Program-made: the position numbers and the translations under genes | In this document: piece after piece, positions 49,042 through 59,849 of the stretch | Numbering within the stretch: position 1 is the first letter of the stretch | Layout of the letters: every line of letters begins with the position of its first letter | Notes under the pieces: model-generated | What the model was told of the DNA's origin: nothing | The model's database searches: none | Seen by the model: the letters and a program-made list of their open reading frames with translations, nothing else | Origin: Ancylobacter dichloromethanicus | GTDB taxonomy: Bacteria; Pseudomonadota; Alphaproteobacteria; Rhizobiales; Xanthobacteraceae | DNA length: 64,000 nt | Direction of reading: 5' to 3' | Assembly (NCBI RefSeq): GCF_018390645.1 | Contig: NZ_JAHBGC010000020.1 | Location: 294,869 to 358,868 of the forward strand

Positions 49042-50220
49042 GTGCCCCTCATCGCCCCCCGCCACGCCATCGCCGCCGTCTATGCCGGACTGTTCTTCGG
49101 CATCGGCGTGTTCATGCCGTTCTTCCCGGTCTGGCTGGAGGGGCGGGGCTTCGACGCGGCGATGATCGCGCTGGCGCTGGCGGTGCCGCAGGTGGTGCGG
49201 CTCGTCACCATGCCGCTTGGCGGCCTGCTGGCCGACCGCAGCGGGCGGCCACGGGCGACGCTGATCGGCTATGCCTGCGCCACGGCGCTGTGCTTTGCCG
49301 GCATCGCCTTCGCGCCGAACACCACCTTCATCCTGATCGGGCTGGGGCTCGCCGCCACCTTCTGGCAGCCGAGCCTGCCGGTGCTGGACGCCTATGCGGT
49401 GGCCCGCCGCCGCGAAGGGCTGATCGACTATGGCCGTGTGCGGCTGTGGGGCTCGATGGCCTTCATCGGCGGCAACCTCATCGCCGGCGGCCTGCTCGGC
49501 GGGCTGTTCGTCGGCCCGGTGCCCGTCGACACGGTGATCTGGCTGATCGTCGGCGCCAGCGTCGCGGCGGCGCTGGCGGCGGCGACGCTGCAGGAGGTGC
49601 GGCCGGTCCACCACGTCGGGGCAGTGCGCCCGGGCTTTCTTCTCAAGGGTCTGGCGCCGGTGCTGCTGGTGGGCATGGCTGCGGCGGCGATGGTGCAGAG
49701 CTCGCACGCGGTGCTCTACGCCTTCGCCTCGATCATGTGGCACGGCAAGGGCCTGTCCGACACGGTGATCGGCCTGCTGTGGTCGCTCGGCGTGCTGGCC
49801 GAGGTGGTGCTGTTCCACTACGGCACGCCGGTGACGCGGCGGCTGGGGCCGGCGAAGCTGCTGCTGATCGGCGGGCTCGCAGGCGTGCTGCGGTTCGGGG
49901 CGATGGCGCTCGACCCGCCGCTGCTGCTTCTGCTGCTGCTTCAGCCGCTGCATGCGCTGACCTTCGGCTGCACCTATCTCGGCACGGTGGAACTGGTCGC
50001 CCGCCACGCGCCGCCCGGGCGCGGGGCCAGCGTGCAGGCGCTGGCGGCCTGGGCGACGGCCATCGCCATGGCCGGGGCGACGCTCGCCGCCGGGCCGCTG
50101 TGGCAGGCCTTCGGACCCGGCGCCTTCCTCGCCTCGGCGGGTCTGGCGGCGCTGGGAACGGCGCTGGCGCTCGCCGCCGGGTGGACGCGTCAGCCCCAAA
50201 GCTCCGGCTCGGGCGGGTAG
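49042..50220 (+). CDS. MFS transporter (MFS_1-like / phenylpropionate-carrier type)
   Basis: The 392-residue carrier has twelve helices and resembles the HcaT/LacY-like branch (AAVYAGLFFGIGVFMPFFPVWLEGRGFDAAMIALALAVPQVVRLV; LLADRSGRPRATLIGYA; GLIDYGRVRLWGSMAFIGGNL). Substrate is unknown. It is the gene right after thiD with no T-rich terminator between, so it may be under the TPP riboswitch and move a thiamin precursor; that is inference. It starts at GTG without a strong ribosome site. Its end overlaps the convergent epimerase gene by 31 bp. Confidence 0.88.
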   Translation: MPLIAPRHAIAAVYAGLFFGIGVFMPFFPVWLEGRGFDAAMIALALAVPQVVRLVTMPLGGLLADRSGRPRATLIGYACATALCFAGIAFAPNTTFILIGLGLAATFWQPSLPVLDAYAVARRREGLIDYGRVRLWGSMAFIGGNLIAGGLLGGLFVGPVPVDTVIWLIVGASVAAALAAATLQEVRPVHHVGAVRPGFLLKGLAPVLLVGMAAAAMVQSSHAVLYAFASIMWHGKGLSDTVIGLLWSLGVLAEVVLFHYGTPVTRRLGPAKLLLIGGLAGVLRFGAMALDPPLLLLLLLQPLHALTFGCTYLGTVELVARHAPPGRGASVQALAAWATAIAMAGATLAAGPLWQAFGPGAFLASAGLAALGTALALAAGWTRQPQSSGSGG

Positions 50221-51167
50221 ACCACGCTGCCCTCGTAGCGCAGCGCCGGGGTGCGGTCGGCGGCCAGCAGCAGCGGCCCGTCGAGGTCGACGAAACGGGC
50301 CAGCGGCGTCAGCAGCAGCGCCGGGGCCATGGCCAGCGAGGTGCCGACCATGCAGCCGACCATGATGTCGAGCCCGGCCGCCCGCGCCGCGCGGGCCAGT
50401 TCGATCGCCTCGGTAAGCCCGCCGGTCTTGTCGAGCTTGATGTTGAGCGCGTCGTAGCGCCCGGCCAGCGCGTCGAGGCTGTCGAGCCCGTGCGCGCTCT
50501 CGTCGGCGCAGACCGGCACCGGCCGGGCGATCCGCGCCAGCAGCGCGTCGGAATCGGCCGGCAGCGGCTGCTCGACAAGCTCGACCCCGACCTCGGCGCA
50601 GGCCGCGAGGTGCGCTTCCAGAATGTCGGGCGACCAGCCTTCATTGGCGTCGACGATCAGCCGTGCCTGCGGCACCGCGGCACGTATGGCCTTGAGGCGG
50701 GCGATGTCGCCGGCCGCGCCGAGCTTGAGCTTGAGCAGTTCGTGGCCGGCATTGCGGGCGGCGTGCGCCATCGCCTCCGGCGCGTCGAGGCTGAGCGTGT
50801 AGGCAGTGACCACCGACTGCGGCGCCGGCAGGCCGGCCAGCTCATGGGCGCGCCGACCGTTGCGCTTGGCGTTGAGGTCCCACATCGCGCAGTCGAGGGC
50901 GTTGCGGGCCGCGCCCGGCGGCAGGTGGATCATCAGGTCTTCGCGCCGGAGCCCTTCGGCGACGAGCTTTTCGAGCGCCGCGAGCTGTTCCGCGACCCCC
51001 TCCACCGTCTCGCCATAGCGGCCATAGGGCACGCATTCGCCGCGTCCGACATGGGCCCCGTCGCGCAGCGTGACGGTGACGATGGCGGCCTCGGTCTTCG
51101 AGCCGCGGGCGATGGTGAAGCGGCCGCGGATCGGGAAGCGTTCGGGCGTGACGATGAGATCGGTCAT
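50190..51167 (-). CDS. Enolase-superfamily dipeptide epimerase
   Basis: The 325-residue protein has the muconate-lactonizing/enolase fold with catalytic KxK (LLKLKLG) and metal ligands in LIVDANEGW, LVEQPLP and CADES, and the second lysine in LNIKLDKTGG. This pattern is typical of L-Ala-D/L-Glu epimerases that recycle murein peptides, with broader dipeptide specificity possible. The start is MTDLIVTPERFP. It overlaps the MFS gene tail-to-tail. Confidence 0.9.
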   Translation of the reverse strand: MTDLIVTPERFPIRGRFTIARGSKTEAAIVTVTLRDGAHVGRGECVPYGRYGETVEGVAEQLAALEKLVAEGLRREDLMIHLPPGAARNALDCAMWDLNAKRNGRRAHELAGLPAPQSVVTAYTLSLDAPEAMAHAARNAGHELLKLKLGAAGDIARLKAIRAAVPQARLIVDANEGWSPDILEAHLAACAEVGVELVEQPLPADSDALLARIARPVPVCADESAHGLDSLDALAGRYDALNIKLDKTGGLTEAIELARAARAAGLDIMVGCMVGTSLAMAPALLLTPLARFVDLDGPLLLAADRTPALRYEGSVVYPPEPELWG

Positions 51168-51387
51168 GGTGGATACAGCCGGGAACGGGACGAATCGGTG
51201 CCCATCCGTCAACATAATCCCCACTGTCCCCGACCGGGCGTCGCATCGAAAGCACAGTCGCGCCGATTAAGTCGCCGAACCGGCGTCATTAAATCGAATC
51301 GCGGGGGCGCTATCTCGACGGTCGCAGGCCCCACCGCTAAGTAATGCATTGCGAATTCCGTATCGGCGTCGCGGCCGGAGGGCGGTC

Positions 51388-52557
51388 GTGCCCGCAGGAG
51401 AGGTCATCTTGGGAGCTGCTGAAGCGCCGCTTCTGGCTACCGCCCGCAATGGCCGCGAACTCGTGTTCGTGGGCAATGGCGGCTGGATTGCCGGGCAGGG
51501 CCGCGCGCTGGAAGGCAGCGTGGACGCGGCGCTGGCGGAGGTGCGCGCGGCGCCCGCCGAGACGGCGCGGATCGACCTTTCCGGGGTGCGCAGCTTCGAC
51601 ACGCTCGGAGCCGTGGTGCTCGACCGGCTGCTGCAGGCGCTCGACAAGGACGGCATCCGCTTCCAGATCGTCGGGCTGGAGCGCCGCTTCCGCCCGCTGC
51701 TCGACGACATCGTCAAGGGCAGCCACGAGAACCCGCCGCGCCGCCACCGCGTGAACCCTTTGCTGGGCGGCATCCAGCTGATCGGCAAGACGGCGGTGGC
51801 GACCGCCGAGGACGGGCTGGCGCTGCTCTCCTTCATCGGCGCGGTGGTCTCGGCGTTCCTGCGCGTGCTGGTGCGCCCGCACACTTTCCGCTTCATCTCG
51901 ATGATCTATCATCTGGAGCGGGCGGGCCTGCGCGCGGTGCCGATCGTCGCGCTGATCACCTTCCTGATCGGCTGCATCATTGCCCAGCAGGGCATCTTTC
52001 ATTTCCGCAAGTTCGGCGCCACCACCTATGTCGTCGACATGGTCGGCATCCTCACGCTGCGCGAACTCGGCGTGCTGATCGTCTCGATCATGGTGGCCGG
52101 CCGCTCGGGCAGCGCCTTCACCGCGGAACTCGGTTCCATGCGCATGCGCGAGGAGGTCGACGCGCTGCGGGTGATGGGGTTCGACCCCAACGAGGTGCTG
52201 GTGCTGCCGCGACTGGTAGCGCTGATCATCGCCGTGCCGCTGCTCACCTTCATCGGCAATATGTGCGCGCTGTTCGGCGGCGGGCTGGTGGTCTGGCTCT
52301 ATGGCGGCATCTCGCCGGAAATCTTCCTGAACCGGCTCAAGGACGCGATCGCGCTGAACACGTTCGAGGTCGGCATGATCAAGGCGCCGTTCATGGCGGC
52401 GATCATCGGCCTGATCGCCTGCATGGAGGGCATGCGGGTCGGCGGCAGCGCCGAGTCGCTCGGCGCGCACACCACCGCTTCGGTGGTGAAGGCGATCTTC
52501 CTGGTGATCGTGGTGGACGGGCTGTTCGCCATGTTCTTCGCCGCGATCGACATGTGA
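51388..52557 (+). CDS. mlaE: MlaE-type ABC transporter permease with N-terminal STAS domain
   Basis: The 389-residue protein has an N-terminal STAS-like domain (ARIDLSGVRSFDTLGAVVLDRLLQAL) fused to the MlaE permease (RAVPIVALITFLIGCIIAQQGIFHFRKFGA; LRELGVLIVSIMVAGRSGSAFTAELGSMRMREEVDALRVMG). It works in phospholipid transfer between the two membranes. I chose GTG 51388, with GGAGGG upstream; TTG 51409 and ATG 51349 are also possible. It leads a four-gene operon. Confidence 0.92.
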   Translation: MPAGEVILGAAEAPLLATARNGRELVFVGNGGWIAGQGRALEGSVDAALAEVRAAPAETARIDLSGVRSFDTLGAVVLDRLLQALDKDGIRFQIVGLERRFRPLLDDIVKGSHENPPRRHRVNPLLGGIQLIGKTAVATAEDGLALLSFIGAVVSAFLRVLVRPHTFRFISMIYHLERAGLRAVPIVALITFLIGCIIAQQGIFHFRKFGATTYVVDMVGILTLRELGVLIVSIMVAGRSGSAFTAELGSMRMREEVDALRVMGFDPNEVLVLPRLVALIIAVPLLTFIGNMCALFGGGLVVWLYGGISPEIFLNRLKDAIALNTFEVGMIKAPFMAAIIGLIACMEGMRVGGSAESLGAHTTASVVKAIFLVIVVDGLFAMFFAAIDM

Positions 52558-52565
52558 GGGCGCCG

Positions 52566-53399
52566 GTGCACGCCGACAGCGAAACCCGCCGCAGCAGCGC
52601 CCAGGCTCTCCCGGAAGTGGCGCCGGGCGAGCCGATCATCCATGTGCGCGACCTCGTGGTCGGGTTCGGCGAACGGATCATCCTCGACGGCCTGTCGCTC
52701 GACGTGATGCGCGGCGAAATTCTCGGTTTCGTCGGCGCCTCGGGCGGCGGCAAGTCGGTGCTGACGCGCACCATTCTCGGGTTGGTGCCCAAGCGCGCCG
52801 GCACGGTGGCGGTGTTCGGGCAGAACCTCGACGAACTGACCCATGCCGGACGCCGGGCGCTGGAACAGCGCTGGGGCGTGCTGTTCCAGCAGGGGGCGTT
52901 GTTCTCCTCGCTCAGTGTGCGGCAGAACATCCAGTTCCCGATGCGCGAATATCTCGACCTGTCGCAGGGGCTGATGGACGAACTGACCGTCGCCAAGCTG
53001 GAGATGGTGGGCCTCGCCCCCGACGTGGCGGAGAAGGCGCCGTCCGAACTTTCCGGCGGCATGATCAAGCGCGTGGCGCTGGCGCGCGCGCTGGCGCTCG
53101 ATCCCGAGATCCTGTTCCTCGACGAGCCGACCTCCGGCCTCGACCCGATCGGTGCCGGCGAGTTCGACGAACTGATCGCCACCCTGCAGCAGACTTTGGG
53201 GCTTACGGTATTCATGGTAACCCACGATCTGGACAGCCTTCACACGGTCTGCGACCGCATCGCGGCGCTCGCCGAGGGCAAGGTCATTGCCGTCGGGCCG
53301 ATCGAGACCATGCTGGCTTCGAAACATCCCTGGGTTTCGGCCTATTTCCACGGGAAGCGGGCGCGCGCCGCCGGCTTCGGGGTTGAGGGGGCGCGCTGA
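52566..53399 (+). CDS. mlaF: MlaF-type ABC transporter ATP-binding protein
   Basis: The 277-residue ATPase has Walker A (GASGGGKSV), signature LSGGMIKRVALARALA, Walker B (ILFLDEPTSGLDP) and switch His (MVTHDLDSL). The IIHVRDLVVGFGERIILDGLSLDV start and GVLFQQGALFSSLSV are MlaF marks. GTG 52566 has GAGGG upstream; GTG 52554 would overlap the mlaE stop (GTGA) but lacks a ribosome site. Confidence 0.94.
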   Translation: MHADSETRRSSAQALPEVAPGEPIIHVRDLVVGFGERIILDGLSLDVMRGEILGFVGASGGGKSVLTRTILGLVPKRAGTVAVFGQNLDELTHAGRRALEQRWGVLFQQGALFSSLSVRQNIQFPMREYLDLSQGLMDELTVAKLEMVGLAPDVAEKAPSELSGGMIKRVALARALALDPEILFLDEPTSGLDPIGAGEFDELIATLQQTLGLTVFMVTHDLDSLHTVCDRIAALAEGKVIAVGPIETMLASKHPWVSAYFHGKRARAAGFGVEGAR

Positions 53400-53406
53400 G
53401 GAGACC

Positions 53407-54453
53407 ATGGAGACACGCGCCAACTATACCGTCATCGGACTGTTCACCCTCGCCGTGGTCGCGGCGGGTTTCGCCTTCGTCTGGTGGTTCACCGGATCGG
53501 CCAATCGCGGGCCGCGCACCTCCTATGACGTCGTGTTCAGCGGCGTGGTGAGCGGGCTGCTGACCGGCTCGACCGTCACCTTCAACGGCATTCCGGTCGG
53601 CGAGGTCACGGCGCTGCGGCTGGACGAACAGGATCCGCGCAAGGTGATCGCGCGGATCGCCGTGCAGCCGACCACGCCGATCAAGTCCGACACCCGGGCC
53701 ACGCTCGACTCGCAGCTGCTCACCGGCCTCGCCTCGGTCGGCCTGGTCGGCGGCTCGACCCAGGCCGCGCCGCTGCCGGTGCCGCCGGAAGGGCAGTTGC
53801 CGCGCATCGACGCCGACACGTCGGCGGTGCAGGACCTGATGCGCACCGCCCGCGAGGTGCTGGGCCGCGTCAACGACATCGCCATCCGCGTCGACGACCT
53901 GATCAAGGCCAATGACGCCAAGGTGTCCTCGGTGATCGACAATGTCGACAAGTTCACCGCCGCGCTGGGCGACAACGCCGGCAACATCGACAGCTTTCTC
54001 AAGGAAATGGGCGGTGCCGCGCAGCGTATCTCGACGCTCGCCGACAATCTCGACAAGGTCGTCACCGCCATCGACCCGACCAAGGTCGGCAACACGATCA
54101 ACGACATCAGCGGCTTCACCGCCCAGCTCGACACCATGGCCAACAAGTTCAACGTCATCCTCGACAATGTGAACGCCATGACCACGAGCGAGGAAGGCAA
54201 GGGGATGTTCAACGAGATTTCCAGCGCCGCTGCGGAGGTCCGCAAGCTCGCCGCCAATCTCGACACCCGCACGGCGGAGCTTTCGGCCAATCTCAACAAG
54301 TTCACCGGACCGGGGCTGCGCCAGTACGAGGCGCTGGCGGTGGACGGCCGGCGCACGCTCGCCGAGATCGAGCGGGTTTTCCGCAATCTGGAGCGCAACC
54401 CGCGCCAGTTCATCTTTGGCGGTTCGAATGTTCCCAATTACAGTGGGCGCTAG
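53407..54453 (+). CDS. mlaD: MlaD/MCE-domain periplasmic lipid-binding protein
   Basis: The 348-residue protein has an N-terminal anchor helix (YTVIGLFTLAVVAAGFAFVWWF), a single MCE domain (YDVVFSGVVSGLLTGSTVTFNGIPVGEVTALRL) and a long helical tail with coiled-coil-like repeats (VIDNVDKFTAALGDNAGNIDSFLKEMGG; ISTLADNLDKVVTAI). MCE proteins form a ring that guides lipids. The tail is longer than in E. coli MlaD and could span farther into the periplasm. The ATG follows GAGGAGACC. Confidence 0.92.
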   Translation: METRANYTVIGLFTLAVVAAGFAFVWWFTGSANRGPRTSYDVVFSGVVSGLLTGSTVTFNGIPVGEVTALRLDEQDPRKVIARIAVQPTTPIKSDTRATLDSQLLTGLASVGLVGGSTQAAPLPVPPEGQLPRIDADTSAVQDLMRTAREVLGRVNDIAIRVDDLIKANDAKVSSVIDNVDKFTAALGDNAGNIDSFLKEMGGAAQRISTLADNLDKVVTAIDPTKVGNTINDISGFTAQLDTMANKFNVILDNVNAMTTSEEGKGMFNEISSAAAEVRKLAANLDTRTAELSANLNKFTGPGLRQYEALAVDGRRTLAEIERVFRNLERNPRQFIFGGSNVPNYSGR

Positions 54454-54456
54454 GCG

Positions 54457-55191
54457 ATGGGGCGCCAGATGATGAGTATCCGGGGAACCGACGGGGGCAG
54501 GGGCGTTCGCGTGACCTTCGACGAGACAGGCCGCCGGCTCAAGGCGGGCGAGCATGCTGTGCGCGAGGGCGCCCTGCGCACCGCAGTCGGGCGGAGACGT
54601 GCCGGGGTGGCGGGCATCGTGGCGCTCGCCCTCGCGCTCGGCGGCTGCGGCACGCTGCTTTCCGGCGGCGACAAGGCGTTGCCGACCTTCGACCTGAGCG
54701 CGCCGTCGGATTTCCACGCGCCGCGCCGGGGCTCCGGCCTCATCGTGGTGGGGCCGCCGACCGCGCTGGCGGTGCTGGACACCGAGCGGATCGTGGTCGA
54801 ACCGCAGCCCGGACAGATCACCTATCTCGGCCAGGCGCAGTGGAGCGACCGCCTGCCAGCCCTGTTCCAGGCGCGGCTGATCGAATCGTTCGAGAATGGC
54901 AATCGCGGCCGCTCGGTCGGCCGCGCGGGCGATGGGCTGAGCGCCGACTACATGCTGCTCTCGGACCTGCGCGCCTTCGGGCTGCGCACCTATCAGGGCG
55001 GTCCCGAGGCGGTGGTCGAGGTATCCGTCAAGATTGTCGGGGCCAATTCGGGACGGATCGTCGCCGCGCAGGTGTTCTCCGGCCGCGCCCCGGCCACCTC
55101 CACCAGCGGGCCGGACGCCACGCGGGCGCTCGATCAGGCCTCGGACGAGGTATTCCTGCAGATCGTGCGCTGGGCGTCGAGCCGCTTCTGA
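54457..55191 (+). CDS. ABC-type transport auxiliary lipoprotein
   Basis: The product has a lipobox (LALALGGCG) and the ABC_trans_aux pattern (LIVVGPPTALAVLDTERIVV; ITYLGQAQWSDRLPALFQARLIESFE), as in PqiC and the lipoproteins next to Mla systems in alphaproteobacteria. It probably acts at the outer membrane. From the first ATG the signal anchor is preceded by about 45 residues, too long; a GTG at 54559 (VREGALRTAVGRRR) would give a normal lipoprotein signal. Start is therefore uncertain. Confidence 0.85.
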   Translation: MGRQMMSIRGTDGGRGVRVTFDETGRRLKAGEHAVREGALRTAVGRRRAGVAGIVALALALGGCGTLLSGGDKALPTFDLSAPSDFHAPRRGSGLIVVGPPTALAVLDTERIVVEPQPGQITYLGQAQWSDRLPALFQARLIESFENGNRGRSVGRAGDGLSADYMLLSDLRAFGLRTYQGGPEAVVEVSVKIVGANSGRIVAAQVFSGRAPATSTSGPDATRALDQASDEVFLQIVRWASSRF

Positions 55192-55260
55192 CCCGGCCCG
55201 ACGCCGGGACGGGGCACGGCCGTGCCAGTCGCGGCGCTCCCGCCGCGCCGACATACGCAA

Positions 55261-55289
55261 AAGGCCCGGCGGAAGCCGGGCCTTTTTTG
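55261..55289 (+). terminator. Rho-independent terminator of the mla operon
   Basis: AAGGCCCGGC pairs with GCCGGGCCTT over GGAA and is followed by TTTTTT. Confidence 0.92.
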
Positions 55290-55428
55290 TTACGCCCATT
55301 CAGGCGGCGGTCAGAACCGGTAGCCCGATGGCGGCACGCACGTTGCCGGTCAGGTCCACCCACAAGGTGCGACTCGCGCCGCGCCCTTGATCCTGAGAGA
55401 GGGACCGCCTCAGCCTGCCCCGCCGCCA

Positions 55429-55454
55429 CCGAAACCGGGCCTGCCCGGTTTCGG
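55429..55454 (-). terminator. Strong hairpin after groEL
   Basis: CCGAAACCGGGC (55429..55440) pairs perfectly with GCCCGGTTTCGG (55443..55454). It sits 33 bp past the groEL stop. No T-run follows, so it may act in Rho-dependent ending or mRNA protection. Confidence 0.5.
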
Positions 55455-55487
55455 CACTCAGCGACGTGCAGGGGCGAACGGACTTCC

Positions 55488-57167
<1,680 letters not shown>

Positions 57168-57179
57168 TCAGGCGCTGCC

Positions 57180-57494
57180 TCAGGCGGCCTTCTTGGCCGC
57201 GGAGGCGCCTTCCAGAACGCCGAGGATGTCGGACTCTTTCATGATGAGGTAATCGACGCCGTCGATCTTGACCTCGGTGCCCGACCACTTGCCGAACAGC
57301 ACCCTGTCGCCAGCTTTCACGTCGAGTTCGACGAGCTTGCCGGCCTCGTCGCGGGCACCGGGGCCAACGGCGACGACTTCGCCCTGGGAGGGCTTTTCCT
57401 TGGCAGTGTCGGGAATGATGATGCCGCCCGCGGTCTTCTCTTCCGCATCGATACGCTTGACCACGACCCGGTCATGCAGGGGACGGAACTTCAT
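57180..57494 (-). CDS. groES: Co-chaperonin GroES (10 kDa)
   Basis: GroES caps GroEL. The 104-residue protein reads [35 protein letters not shown], the mobile-loop pattern, with [18 protein letters not shown] and MKESDILGV. It is slightly longer than usual because of a short C-terminal tail ([10 protein letters not shown]). The upstream 300 bp hold two CIRCE-like repeats. Confidence 0.97.
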   Translation of the reverse strand: MKFRPLHDRVVVKRIDAEEKTAGGIIIPDTAKEKPSQGEVVAVGPGARDEAGKLVELDVKAGDRVLFGKWSGTEVKIDGVDYLIMKESDILGVLEGASAAKKAA

Positions 57495-57631
57495 CGGTTC
57501 TCTCCAATCGTGAACGATCGTTTGCTCCTGCAACCGCGTCCGCCGGGCCGCCGGCCTCGACGGAATTCGCGTTGCCGGACGGACATCTAGGCGCCGGGGA
57601 AAGGCCGCGCAAGGCGTGGGCGGCAAAAAAT

Positions 57632-57658
57632 TGGCAGTCCCGGGATCAGAGTGCCAGC
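57632..57658 (-). promoter_or_regulatory. CIRCE operator upstream of groESL
   Basis: TTGGCAGTC, nine bases, GAGTGCCAG. This fits the HrcA operator TTAGCACTC-N9-GAGTGCTAA with a few changes and the exact spacer. It lies 138 bp upstream of groES. Confidence 0.8.
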
Positions 57659-57677
57659 AACGTGAGCGCCTGTCTGT

Positions 57678-57704
57678 CAGCACTCATTTCAAAATGCTGC
57701 TAAT
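57678..57704 (-). promoter_or_regulatory. Second, degenerate CIRCE-like element
   Basis: TCAGCACTC, nine bases, TGCTGCTAA. The left arm matches the CIRCE arm in 8 of 9, the right arm in 6 of 9, with the exact nine-base spacer. Its centre lies 46 bp from that of the first element. Confidence 0.5.
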
Positions 57705-57797
57705 GCTTTGATTTTGAACAGCTATTTGCAAATTTAACCTTGCCGGACGGCTGAGCCGGCTACACACTCGGATTCGGTCGCGATCAGGAGGCTCCGC

Positions 57798-58121
57798 ATG
57801 ACCGAACACAGGGTAACGTCGCGTGGCGTGGCTTTGGACGGTGCCGCGCCGAAGGTATCCGAGGATTTTCGCCGGCAGCTTGAGGGCTACGGGCTGACCA
57901 CCGCGCAGATCCTCTACCGGATGCCCGATCATCCGGGCATTCTCCAGACCTATCTCTGGCAGCATTACGATCTCTGTCCTCATTTTCCCGAGCTGAAGCG
58001 TTTCCTCGCCTTCTGGCGGCGGGAGCTGGAAGGCCCGCTCCATTCCGTCACGGTGGCGCATGCGCGGCTGATCGGACCGGCGGAACTGCGCCGGGTGGAG
58101 GGCGAGTTCGTGCTGAACTGA
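57798..58121 (+). CDS. usg: Usg family protein
   Basis: The 107-residue protein matches the alphaproteobacterial Usg family: YGLTTAQILYRMPDHPGILQTYLWQHYDLCPHFPELKRFLAFWRRELEGPLHSVTVAHARLIGPAE. The name comes from a gene upstream of a tryptophan-related region; the function is unknown. A perfect CAGGAGG lies 8 nt before the ATG. It is divergent from groES. Confidence 0.9.
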   Translation: MTEHRVTSRGVALDGAAPKVSEDFRRQLEGYGLTTAQILYRMPDHPGILQTYLWQHYDLCPHFPELKRFLAFWRRELEGPLHSVTVAHARLIGPAELRRVEGEFVLN

Positions 58122-58182
58122 GCCTTTCGAGCTTGCCCGTCTTTTGAGCGTGCTGCCCTCTTCTTGCCGCTTCCGACGTGCT

Positions 58183-58851
58183 ATGAGGTTGCGCGCAGGA
58201 GGGGGGCCGGTTCGGCGCCCGCAGAAAGTCAGGCAGCTGGTCAGTTTCGTGGATCATCGTTCTCCGCGCACGTCGGAACTGCTCTCGGCGATCGTCACCG
58301 CCCATTCGGCGGAGCGTATCGGCGTCGGCGAGATTGTGCATGCCCTGCGCAACCGTGCCTTCGGCCTCTCCATCCTGCTGCTCGGGCTGCCGAACTGCCT
58401 GCCGATGCCGCCGGGCCTGCCGGTCATCTGCGGCATCCTGCTCTGCCTCGTCGGCGGGCAGATGGTGATGGGCCGGGACGAACTGTGGCTGCCGCGCTGG
58501 CTTGCCAACCGCACCCTGTCGCGCGGGCTGCTGGAGAAGATCGTCAACGGCTCGCTGAAATGGATCCGTCGCTTCGAGGGCTATTCGCGCCCGCGGCTGC
58601 CCTATTTCTCCTCGCCCTCCGCTCGCTTCGTGCTCGGTGGACTGGTGGTGCTGCTCGGGTTGCTGCTGCTGCTGCCGATCCCGATCTTCGGCAACCTGCC
58701 CCCCGGCATCGCGGTGGTCATCCTCGGCCTCGGCCTGGTGGAGCGCGACGGGGTGTTCATCCTCACCGGCGTCGTCGCCACGCTGATAAGCTTCGGCGTG
58801 ATGGGGCTGCTCAGCTGGCTGCTGTTCCAGGGCGCGCTGGCGGTCATCTGA
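58183..58851 (+). CDS. ExoD-like exopolysaccharide synthesis-associated membrane protein
   Basis: The product of about 222 residues matches the ExoD family (TSELLSAIVTAHSAERIGVGEIVHALRNRAFGLSILLLGLPNCLPMPPGLP), with four or five helices in the second half (FVLGGLVVLLGLLLLLPIPIFGNLPPGIAVVILGLGLVERDG). ExoD affects polysaccharide production in Sinorhizobium by an unknown route. Start is uncertain: ATG 58183 lacks a ribosome site, TTG 58144 and GTG near 58249 are alternatives. Confidence 0.85.
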   Translation: MRLRAGGGPVRRPQKVRQLVSFVDHRSPRTSELLSAIVTAHSAERIGVGEIVHALRNRAFGLSILLLGLPNCLPMPPGLPVICGILLCLVGGQMVMGRDELWLPRWLANRTLSRGLLEKIVNGSLKWIRRFEGYSRPRLPYFSSPSARFVLGGLVVLLGLLLLLPIPIFGNLPPGIAVVILGLGLVERDGVFILTGVVATLISFGVMGLLSWLLFQGALAVI

Positions 58852-58914
58852 GCCGATCGGCTTCGTCTACCTTGATGGGCGCATACCTTGATGGGCGCAT
58901 GAGGCGAATTCGCC

Positions 58915-59661
58915 TCACCCCCGGCCGACGAAGGGTGCGCTGCTGGCCATCAGGGTCATGCTCAGCACATTCGCGTCGAGCGGCAAGCTGGCCATGTGGG
59001 CGACGGCGCGGCCGGCATGGACAGGGTCGAAGGTCGGCTCGACCATGATCTGGCCGCTGGCCTGAAGCACGCCGGTCTTCATCTTCGCCGTCATGTCGGT
59101 CTCGGCATTGCCGATGTCGATCTGGCCGCAGGCGATGTTGTGGGCGCGGCCCTCCAGCGCCACCTGCCTGGTGAGGCCGAGGACGGCGTGCTTGGTGGCG
59201 GTATAGGGGCCGGTCAGCGGACGCGGCGCGTAGGCCGAGATCGAGCCGTTATTGATGATGCGTCCGCCCTTGGGGTCCTGCGTCTTCATCAGCCGCATGG
59301 CGTGCTGGATGCACAGGAACACGCCGGTGAGGTTGACGTTCACCACATGCTGCCAGTCTTCGAGCGGAATGTCCTCGATCGGCGTCGCCGGGGACCAGCC
59401 GCCGGCATTGTTGAACAGCACGTCGAGCCGGCCGAAACGCTGCTTAACCGTGTCGAACAGCGCGGCAACCGAGGCCGGGTCGGAGACATCGGCGGTGACC
59501 GGGTGGCCCTTGCCTTCCATGGCGGCGGCGACGGCTTCCAGCGGGTCGGCGCGGCGACCGGCAAGCACGACGGTGAAGCCGGCCTCGCCGAGGGCGAGCG
59601 CGGCGGCCTTGCCGATGCCGGTGCCGGCGCCGGTGACGAGGGCGATGCGGGTGGCGTTCAT
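58915..59661 (-). CDS. SDR family oxidoreductase
   Basis: The 248-residue short-chain dehydrogenase has the cofactor site [25 protein letters not shown], the catalytic Ser ([12 protein letters not shown]) and YTATKHA as YxxxK. The AGRR after beta2 suggests NADPH preference. Substrate is unknown. It is convergent with the ExoD-like gene. Confidence 0.93.
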   Translation of the reverse strand: MNATRIALVTGAGTGIGKAAALALGEAGFTVVLAGRRADPLEAVAAAMEGKGHPVTADVSDPASVAALFDTVKQRFGRLDVLFNNAGGWSPATPIEDIPLEDWQHVVNVNLTGVFLCIQHAMRLMKTQDPKGGRIINNGSISAYAPRPLTGPYTATKHAVLGLTRQVALEGRAHNIACGQIDIGNAETDMTAKMKTGVLQASGQIMVEPTFDPVHAGRAVAHMASLPLDANVLSMTLMASSAPFVGRG

Positions 59662-59849
59662 GCGGGTTCCTCCCAGAGCCGGCGAAGATGGCCGACGCGC
59701 GGCCGGCGGGCAAGGTGGGTGTCGGGCGGCAGGAGGGGGAAGGGATCGCGGCGCGCCCCCGCGCTCGATGCGATCATCGGAAGGAACCCTGAAGCATTGT
59801 CCGCGTTGTCAAGGCGAACCTGATGCTTTCAAAACCGGAGGTCAAGGCC

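Noticed and set aside
55290..55428. Possible gene remnant between the mla terminator and groEL
   Set aside because: Short frames there lack ribosome sites and resemble nothing I know; treated as plain intergenic DNA.
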